Both the position numbers and the translations under genes were made by a program. From contig NZ_JARXWB010000004.1 of the NCBI RefSeq assembly GCF_029892425.1, forward strand, positions 62,001-126,000: 64,000 nucleotides of DNA. The letters run 5' to 3'. Below are positions 58,528-64,000 of this stretch, piece after piece. Positions within the stretch are counted from its first letter, which is position 1; every line of letters starts with the position of its first letter. Source of the DNA: Bradyrhizobium sp. BR13661 (GTDB lineage Bacteria > Pseudomonadota > Alphaproteobacteria > Rhizobiales > Xanthobacteraceae). Below the pieces are notes generated by a model. It was not told the DNA's origin. It searched no databases and was given only the letters and a program-made list of their open reading frames with translations.

Positions 58528-59832
58528 ATGGACGCAAAAGAAAGCCCAAAGACCGCCACGCTGACGGTTGGAAACAAGAACTACGATCTCCCGATCCACA
58601 GCGGCAGCGTCGGGCCTGACGTCGTCGATATAGGCAAGCTGTACGGCCAGTCCGGCCTGTTCACCTACGATCCCGGCTTCACCTCGACCGCGAGCTGCCA
58701 GTCCAAGATCACCTATATCGACGGTGACGCGGGCGTTCTGGAATACCGCGGCTACCCGATCGAGCAACTGGCCGAGAATGGCGACTTCCTCGAGACCTGC
58801 TATCTGCTGCTCTACGGGGATCTCCCGACCGCCGCGCAGAAGAAGGATTTCGACGACCGCGTGATCCATCACACGATGGTGCACGAGCAGATGGCCCGTT
58901 TCTTCCAGGGCTTCCGCCGCGACGCCCACCCGATGGCTGTCATGGTGGCTTCGGTCGGCGCTCTCGCCGCGTTCTATCACGACTCGACCGACATCAACGA
59001 TCCGAAGCAGCGCATGATCGCTTCCATGCGCATGATCGCGAAGATCCCGACGCTGGCGGCGATGGCCTACAAATACACCATCGGCCAGCCCTTCGTGTAC
59101 CCGAAGAACTCGCTGAAGTTCGCCGAAAACTTCCTGAACATGTGCTTCGCGGTGCCGTGCGAGGAGTACAAGATCAACCCGGTGCTCGCTGACGCGCTGG
59201 ACAAGATCTTCATCCTGCACGCCGATCACGAGCAGAATGCCTCGACCTCGACGGTGCGTATCGCCGGCTCCTCCGGCGCCAACCCGTTCGCCTGCATCGC
59301 CGCCGGCATCGCCTGCCTCTGGGGCCCGGCGCATGGCGGCGCCAACGAAGCCGCGCTTGCGATGCTTGCCGAGATCGGCACCGTGGACAAGATCCCCGAG
59401 TTCATCGCCAAGGTGAAGGACAAGAACTCCGAGGTCCGCCTGATGGGCTTCGGTCATCGCGTTTACAAGAACTATGATCCGCGCGCCAAGATCATGCAGA
59501 AGATGTGTCACGCCGTGCTCAAGGAGACCGGCCATGGCGACGATCCGATGCTGAAGGTGGCGCTCGAGCTCGAGAAGATCGCGCTCAGCGACCAGTACTT
59601 CATCGACCGCAAGCTGTACCCGAACGTCGACTTCTATTCGGGCATCACGCTGAAGGCGATGGGCTTCCCGGTCTCGATGTTCACCGTGCTGTTCGCGGTC
59701 GCCCGCACCGTCGGCTGGATCAGCCAGTGGAGCGAGATGATCGAGGACCCGCAGCAGAAGATCGGCCGTCCGCGCCAGCTCTACACCGGCGTCACCCGCC
59801 GCGACTACGTCGCGATCAAGGATCGCAAGTAA
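58528..59832 (+). CDS. gltA: Citrate synthase (type II, hexameric)
   Basis: The 434-residue enzyme condenses oxaloacetate and acetyl-CoA to citrate. Catalytic residues lie in [23 protein letters not shown] and [12 protein letters not shown]-sensitive type II citrate synthases have this length. ATG 58528 has GGGGA upstream; the frame continues 18 codons farther back without a ribosome-binding site. A very strong terminator closes the gene. Confidence 0.98.
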   Translation: MDAKESPKTATLTVGNKNYDLPIHSGSVGPDVVDIGKLYGQSGLFTYDPGFTSTASCQSKITYIDGDAGVLEYRGYPIEQLAENGDFLETCYLLLYGDLPTAAQKKDFDDRVIHHTMVHEQMARFFQGFRRDAHPMAVMVASVGALAAFYHDSTDINDPKQRMIASMRMIAKIPTLAAMAYKYTIGQPFVYPKNSLKFAENFLNMCFAVPCEEYKINPVLADALDKIFILHADHEQNASTSTVRIAGSSGANPFACIAAGIACLWGPAHGGANEAALAMLAEIGTVDKIPEFIAKVKDKNSEVRLMGFGHRVYKNYDPRAKIMQKMCHAVLKETGHGDDPMLKVALELEKIALSDQYFIDRKLYPNVDFYSGITLKAMGFPVSMFTVLFAVARTVGWISQWSEMIEDPQQKIGRPRQLYTGVTRRDYVAIKDRK

Positions 59833-59853
59833 GTCTAGACTTTAGGTCTTACG

Positions 59854-59886
59854 AAACGGCGCCATCGCAAGATGGCGCCGTTTTTG
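59854..59886 (+). terminator. Intrinsic terminator of gltA
   Basis: The arms AAACGGCGCCATC (59854-59866) and GATGGCGCCGTTT (59871-59883) enclose a GCAA tetraloop and run into TTTTTG. This is a classic strong Rho-independent terminator 22 bases after the stop codon. Confidence 0.93.
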
Positions 59887-59970
59887 TTTGCGCACCCTAC
59901 GAACTGATAAGGATGCAGCTGGTCTTGTGCCGCGCACAACAACAAGTCGGCCCATCACACCGACGAGCGC

Positions 59971-60018
59971 TTGACAGTTGAAACGCTCCGTAGGCAAATT
60001 CTTACTCTAAGTAAGAAT
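59971..60018 (+). promoter_or_regulatory. Promoter and operator-like palindrome of the ROK regulator gene
   Basis: TTGACA (59971-59976) is a perfect -35; an AT-rich -10 (GCAAAT/CAAATT) lies 17-18 bases on. The palindrome ATTCTTAC (59998-60005) / GTAAGAAT (60011-60018) with a 5-base spacer covers the expected start of transcription, the classic place for a repressor. The palindrome overlaps the earliest possible ATG (60017), which supports a later start codon. Confidence 0.6.
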
Positions 60019-60034
60019 GACGATAGGGATGGAA

Positions 60035-61207
60035 ATGCCGGAGCAGCCGAGAAGTCGGCGGCAGACGCGTGCCGCCATTTTGACTCATTTGCTTCAGTCC
60101 GGCGGCTCATTCCGGCCGCCGCTGGCGAAAGCTGTACGCCTGTCCGAAGCAAGCCTGTCGCGCATCCTGTTTGACCTGAAGGCCGAAGGCCTGATCGAGG
60201 AAGTCAGACGCCCTGCCCCTTACGTCGGCGGCCCCACTGGCCTGGTATCGCTCGATCCCGCGGTGGCGCTTGCGGCGCTCGAGCTCACCGGACAATGGCT
60301 CAGCGTCGGCGTTGGTAGTCTGTCGGGCGAGTTGCATTACACCGGGCGAGTGCCGCTGCCGAGAAAGCCGACCGTCGAAACCGTCGGCCGGGTGTTCGGC
60401 GAAGCGTTGAATTTGCTGCGCGACTGGACGCGGCGGCGGCGCATCAGGCTCGCGCAGGTTGGTGTCACTGTTCCCGGCCTCGGTCGCCTGAGTGAGTTTG
60501 GCAACCCCATCATCCCCTGCGACGTCGGACAGATCGGCGACATGGTCGGCGAGATGTTCGCGGGCGTGCCTGTCACCTTCACCAATTCGGTGGTGGCGCA
60601 TGCCTCGTTTCATCGTTGCCGCACGGAAAACTATCCCTGCAGCGACCCACACCTGTTCGTGTTCGTCGGCCAAGGCGTTGCCGGTGCCTGGGTCGACGAT
60701 CCGAGCGAGGACGACGCGCTCGACCCGGTCGAGCTCGGCCACATGGTGTTCGGGACCGACGGCCCTCGCTGCCGCTGCGGTCATCACGGCTGCGTCGAAG
60801 CCTACACGTCGCTGCCGGCGTTGGCCGAGCTGCTGCGCACCACCGAGGCAGAACTGGTCCAGCTCGGCAGTGATTGGGTGACGACGATCCCCCTCACCGC
60901 GCGGGTACGCCAGGAACTGCGCCAACGCCTCTTCAGACTTGGCCTCGCCATCGGCAACACATTGAACGTCAAGCCATGCCGTGGCGTTGTCGTCAGCGGC
61001 TGGCCGTCGTTGCTCGACGAGAACGGTCGCAAGGCCGTGGTCGATGGGATCGATGCCTGTCTGCTCGGCGGCCGGAAACTGGCGCAGGTATCGCTCGCCT
61101 TCGTGCCGCCGTCGACCGGCAACGATCCGCAAGCGGCACTCGCCTTCGCCGCCTTCTGCCTCGCGAGATCCGGCGGCATGCCGGCCGCATCGACGGAGGC
61201 CGCCTGA
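60035..61207 (+). CDS. ROK-family transcriptional repressor (XylR/NagC type)
   Basis: The 390-residue protein has an N-terminal helix-turn-helix (about 5-60, ILTHLLQSGGSFRPPLAKAVRLSEASLSRILFDL), then the ROK fold with the zinc-binding CRCGHHGCVEAY (about 245-260) and ELGHMVFG. The ATP-phosphate DxGxT signature of sugar kinases is absent, so it is a repressor, not a kinase. ATG 60035 (AGGGA upstream) is favoured; ATG 60017 and 60029 are in frame. It lies 85 bases before a sugar ABC transporter, which it should control, with its own promoter operator. Confidence 0.86.
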   Translation: MPEQPRSRRQTRAAILTHLLQSGGSFRPPLAKAVRLSEASLSRILFDLKAEGLIEEVRRPAPYVGGPTGLVSLDPAVALAALELTGQWLSVGVGSLSGELHYTGRVPLPRKPTVETVGRVFGEALNLLRDWTRRRRIRLAQVGVTVPGLGRLSEFGNPIIPCDVGQIGDMVGEMFAGVPVTFTNSVVAHASFHRCRTENYPCSDPHLFVFVGQGVAGAWVDDPSEDDALDPVELGHMVFGTDGPRCRCGHHGCVEAYTSLPALAELLRTTEAELVQLGSDWVTTIPLTARVRQELRQRLFRLGLAIGNTLNVKPCRGVVVSGWPSLLDENGRKAVVDGIDACLLGGRKLAQVSLAFVPPSTGNDPQAALAFAAFCLARSGGMPAASTEAA

Positions 61208-61292
61208 CATGACCTAAGTCGCGTGCGGCTCGCGCACGCCAACAACAGCGCCAAAACAGCGCAAACAAACTTCACACCCGGGAGGAACTGCC

Positions 61293-62579
61293 ATGACAAT
61301 CGCAACAACAAGGCGTCGTCTGCTCGCTGGAACCGCTGCCGCGCTCGCGCTGCCGGCCTTTGCCCGTGCGCAAGGCGCCGTCAAGCCGCGCCTCACCGCC
61401 ATCTCGCAATGGTCTGCCGGTAGCGACGGTGCCGCGATCACGGCGCTTGGCAAGAAATTCGAGGAAAAGGGCGGCGTCTGGCAGCACTCGCCCGTCCCCG
61501 GCTTCACCACCGACATGATGAACAAGCTGCGCGCCCAGATCATCGCCGGCGATCCGCCGGCCTGTTCGCAGCTCAAGGGTCCCGAGATTGCCGCCTGGTC
61601 GAAGATTGCTCCGACCGTCGATCTCGACGCCGTAGTCGCGGCTGCCGGCTATGAGAAGGTCGTCGCGCCGGACCTTGCAAAATTGCACAAGCCAGGAGGC
61701 AAGTGGATTGCGCTGCCGTTGCAGATCTACAGCACAAACATGCTCTTCCTCTCCAAGCGCGGAATGGACAAGGCCAAGGCCGACAAGGTCCCCGTCACCT
61801 GGGCTGACTTCAATGACCTTGCCGAGAAAATGAAGTCGGCCGGAATGGCCTACCCCCTCGCCAACGGCGGCACCCGCGCCGACGATGGGCAGAAATTCGA
61901 GGCGTCCCTGGCCGGCATCAGTCCGACGGCATACCGCGCCGCCTGCATGAATCTCGACAAGAAGGCGCTGGAGGGCCCTGAGATGAAGGCAGCCTTCGCG
62001 CAGACGCGCAAGATCTCCGACTGGTGTGACCCCAATGTCGGCGCCCAACCCTATGCCAACAATTTGAAGCGCTTCGTCGACGGCGACATGGGCATGTTGA
62101 TCATGGGCGGCTGGGCGCAGGGCGTGTTGAAGAACGCCGGCTTCAAGTTTGACGACTACGTCATCACCCCCGGTCCCAGCGACAACAGCAAGCCCGTCTT
62201 CCTGTTGAATGCCGATGCCTTCATCTTCTGGCAGCGCAAGGAGGCTGATCTGCAGGCCGGCCAGATGTTGATGGCGCAACTCGTGATGGATCCGGCGATC
62301 CAGACCATGTATTCGCAGATCACGGGATCGATCCCCGTCCGCACCGACGTGGATCTGTCCGGCGAAGGCTGGTCGGATGGTCAACGGACAACTGCGGCCG
62401 CACTGAAGAATGCCGTTGGCAACAATCAGGCCGTCCTCAGCCTCGCGCACAACATGGCGCAGGAAAACGGTCTCACCGCTGCGATGATCGACGTCATCAC
62501 CGAATATGTGAAGAACAAGACGATCAAGCCGGAGGAGGCCGTCAGCCGCCTCGCCGACGCCGTCGAGGGCGCACGTTGA
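61293..62579 (+). CDS. Sugar ABC transporter substrate-binding protein
   Basis: The 428-residue extracellular solute-binding protein (family 1) has a signal of Tat-like form (TTRRRLLAGTAAALALPAFARA). It contains the typical two-lobed pattern, with GGKWIALPLQIYSTNMLFLSK and FVDGDMGMLIMGGWAQGV. GGGAGGAACTGCC precedes ATG 61293. It forms an operon with two permease genes; the stop overlaps the next start. The sugar is not known; glucose or related aldoses are likely for this group. Confidence 0.93.
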   Translation: MTIATTRRRLLAGTAAALALPAFARAQGAVKPRLTAISQWSAGSDGAAITALGKKFEEKGGVWQHSPVPGFTTDMMNKLRAQIIAGDPPACSQLKGPEIAAWSKIAPTVDLDAVVAAAGYEKVVAPDLAKLHKPGGKWIALPLQIYSTNMLFLSKRGMDKAKADKVPVTWADFNDLAEKMKSAGMAYPLANGGTRADDGQKFEASLAGISPTAYRAACMNLDKKALEGPEMKAAFAQTRKISDWCDPNVGAQPYANNLKRFVDGDMGMLIMGGWAQGVLKNAGFKFDDYVITPGPSDNSKPVFLLNADAFIFWQRKEADLQAGQMLMAQLVMDPAIQTMYSQITGSIPVRTDVDLSGEGWSDGQRTTAAALKNAVGNNQAVLSLAHNMAQENGLTAAMIDVITEYVKNKTIKPEEAVSRLADAVEGAR

Positions 62580-63505
62580 CCGACGTCGCCTCGACAGCAG
62601 TGCGACCCGGCCGGTCGGCGACCTCCGAGGCGGTGCGCCGGCTGCCCGAATTTCTGATGATCTGGGTGCCGCTGCTGTTATCGGCAGCGCACCTCATTTC
62701 GTTTTCGATCTGGACGATCTGGATTTCGTTCACGCCCTCAACCCTTGTCCCTGTTACGGGCACGGTCGGCTTGCGCAACTACACCGCGGTCCTGGCGTCA
62801 CGGAACTGGCAGATCGCCTTCGACAACCTGTTGTTGTTCGGCACCGCTTTCGTGCTGCTCAGCCTGGTCACCGGCCTCTTGCTCGCGATCCTGCTCGATC
62901 AGCGCATTCGCGGCGAGAACGTGCTGCGGACCATCTTTCTCTATCCGCTGGCGGTGTCGTTCGTGGTCACCGGAACGGTCTGGAGCTGGCTGCTCAATCC
63001 CGGCATCGGGATCGAGAAGCTCGTCCATGATCTCGGCTGGATGACGTTCAAGTTCGACTGGCTGGTCAACCGCGACATGGCGATCTGGACGATTGTGATT
63101 GCAGCGATCTGGCAATCCTCGGGCTTCGCCATGGCCCTGTTCCTGGCCGGCCTTCGCTCCGTCGACGCCGACATTATCAGGGCCGCGCAGATCGATGGCG
63201 CAGGACCGTTCCGAACCTATCGGCGCGTCATTTTGCCGACGCTTTGGCCAATCACCATCACCGTCGTCGTGGTCCAGCTGCAATTTGCGATTTCGGCCTT
63301 CGATCTCGTCCGCGCGCTCACCAATGGCGGCCCCGGGATCGCCACCCAGCTGCCGGCGCTTGTCGTCTATGATCTGATGTTCCAGCGCAGCCAGCTCGGC
63401 CGCGGTGCGGCGGCTGCGGTGCTGATGTTGCTCATCCTTCTCGCGGTGCTGCTGCCCTATGCAGCGTGGCGTTATGTCCAGCGACGGCAGGCCACCCATG
63501 CGTGA
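62576..63505 (+). CDS. Sugar ABC transporter permease 1 (MalF/UgpA type)
   Basis: The 309-residue membrane protein has about six helices and the EAA loop DADIIRAAQIDGAGPFRTYRRVILPTL, which docks to the ATPase. The start is TTG 62576, overlapping the receptor gene's TGA (TTGA), with GAGGG eight bases upstream. It ends in an eight-base overlap with the next gene. The first 25 residues are polar and probably cytoplasmic. Confidence 0.92.
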   Translation: MTDVASTAVRPGRSATSEAVRRLPEFLMIWVPLLLSAAHLISFSIWTIWISFTPSTLVPVTGTVGLRNYTAVLASRNWQIAFDNLLLFGTAFVLLSLVTGLLLAILLDQRIRGENVLRTIFLYPLAVSFVVTGTVWSWLLNPGIGIEKLVHDLGWMTFKFDWLVNRDMAIWTIVIAAIWQSSGFAMALFLAGLRSVDADIIRAAQIDGAGPFRTYRRVILPTLWPITITVVVVQLQFAISAFDLVRALTNGGPGIATQLPALVVYDLMFQRSQLGRGAAAAVLMLLILLAVLLPYAAWRYVQRRQATHA

Positions 63506-64000
63506 CCGAAGCTTCGCGCCGAGCCGCGCTCTGATTTATCTGATCGTGACCTTGTTCGCGGCCGCCTATCTCGCGCCGCTGGTCGTCGTCGTGCTGAACT
63601 CGCTCCGGACCAACGAGGAGATCGCGCAGGGTTCGATGATCGGCTGGCCACAACATTGGGCCTGGGGCAACTACGCCCTGGCCTGGAGCGGCTTCTGCGT
63701 CGCCGAGACCTGCAACGGCATCCGGCCGTACATGTTCAACTCAGCGCTTATCACGATCCCGGCGACGATCTTCTCGACCCTGCTCGGTGCAGTCGCCGGT
63801 TACGCCGTGTCGCTCTGGCGCTTTCGTGGCGACGTTTGGATCTACGGCATCGTCACCCTCGGCCTCTTCCTGCCCCAACAGATGCGCCTGTTGCCCTGGA
63901 CCATCGTGCTGCGGGACATCGGGCTCATCAACACGCTGTGGGGGCTCGTGCTGATTCACACGATTCAGGGGCTCTCCTTCACCGTGCTGTTCTGCCGGAA
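63498..64000 (+). CDS. Sugar ABC transporter permease 2 (MalG/UgpE type), partial
   Basis: From ATG 63498 the frame gives 167 residues and runs off the right edge. Four hydrophobic helices are seen (about 12-32, 78-100, 112-132, 146-166), with a periplasmic loop containing GFCVAETCNGIRPYMFNS, longer than in MalG, with two cysteines. The EAA loop would lie outside the window. Its start overlaps the end of permease 1. The ATPase gene should follow downstream. Confidence 0.9.
   Translation, partial: MRDRSFAPSRALIYLIVTLFAAAYLAPLVVVVLNSLRTNEEIAQGSMIGWPQHWAWGNYALAWSGFCVAETCNGIRPYMFNSALITIPATIFSTLLGAVAGYAVSLWRFRGDVWIYGIVTLGLFLPQQMRLLPWTIVLRDIGLINTLWGLVLIHTIQGLSFTVLFCR

Overview
The window is chromosomal DNA of an alphaproteobacterium, most likely a Bradyrhizobium or a close Nitrobacteraceae relative. 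The evidence is high G+C with matching codon use, E1-beta of pyruvate dehydrogenase carrying its own lipoyl domain, LexA boxes of the GAAC-N7-GAAC type, palindromic repeats of the kind common in Bradyrhizobium, and the gene order. No rRNA, tRNA, CRISPR, prophage or insertion sequence was seen.

Two conserved housekeeping trains run away from a divergent point near 34.0 kb. Leftward on the minus strand are tpiA, secG, pyrG, kdsA, eno, ftsB, pdhA, pdhB, pdhC and lpdA. Rightward, mostly on the plus strand, are ppiD, trpD, trpC, moaC, moeA, lexA, comEC (minus), glnS (minus), gltX and gltA. Accessory genes interrupt both trains.

Region by region: 0-5.2 kb holds a truncated membrane sensor, a soluble lytic transglycosylase, an orphan Bug-type receptor and a threonine-synthase-like enzyme. 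5.2-11.7 kb is the pyruvate dehydrogenase operon, which also carries a DUF5076 gene and a cytosine deaminase that resembles the yeast enzyme. 12-16.1 kb has a glycerophosphodiesterase and an aldehyde dehydrogenase next to an AcoR-like regulator that lacks the AAA+ domain. 16.3-21.7 kb has ftsB, an FMN reductase, a Tat-exported metallo-beta-lactamase-fold enzyme, an MDR oxidoreductase, eno and queF. 21.7-22.8 kb is a pocket of lower G+C with a 40-residue membrane protein and an H-NS-like protein. 22.8-27.6 kb has a chemoreceptor, an MFS transporter coupled to kdsA, and a NIPSNAP protein. 27.7-30.6 kb is a two-component system followed by a phospholipid-methyltransferase-like gene; the two promoters share an almost identical 11-bp-period direct repeat.

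Between moaC and moeA (38.4-45.5 kb) lie an orphan Flp pilin with a good sigma-54 promoter, a GGDEF/EAL protein, a CtpA protease, an FMN-dependent alpha-hydroxy acid dehydrogenase, a YihX-like phosphatase and a small unknown protein. Between lexA and gltX are small unknown genes, comEC, a large repeat-built autotransporter, a SnoaL-like protein and glnS. After the gltA terminator, a ROK-family repressor with an operator-like palindrome precedes a sugar ABC transporter that runs off the right edge.

Together the genes cover central carbon flux (tpiA, eno, PDH, gltA), envelope biogenesis (kdsA, secG, ppiD, Slt, ftsB), tryptophan and molybdopterin synthesis, SOS control, and several sensory or regulatory modules.
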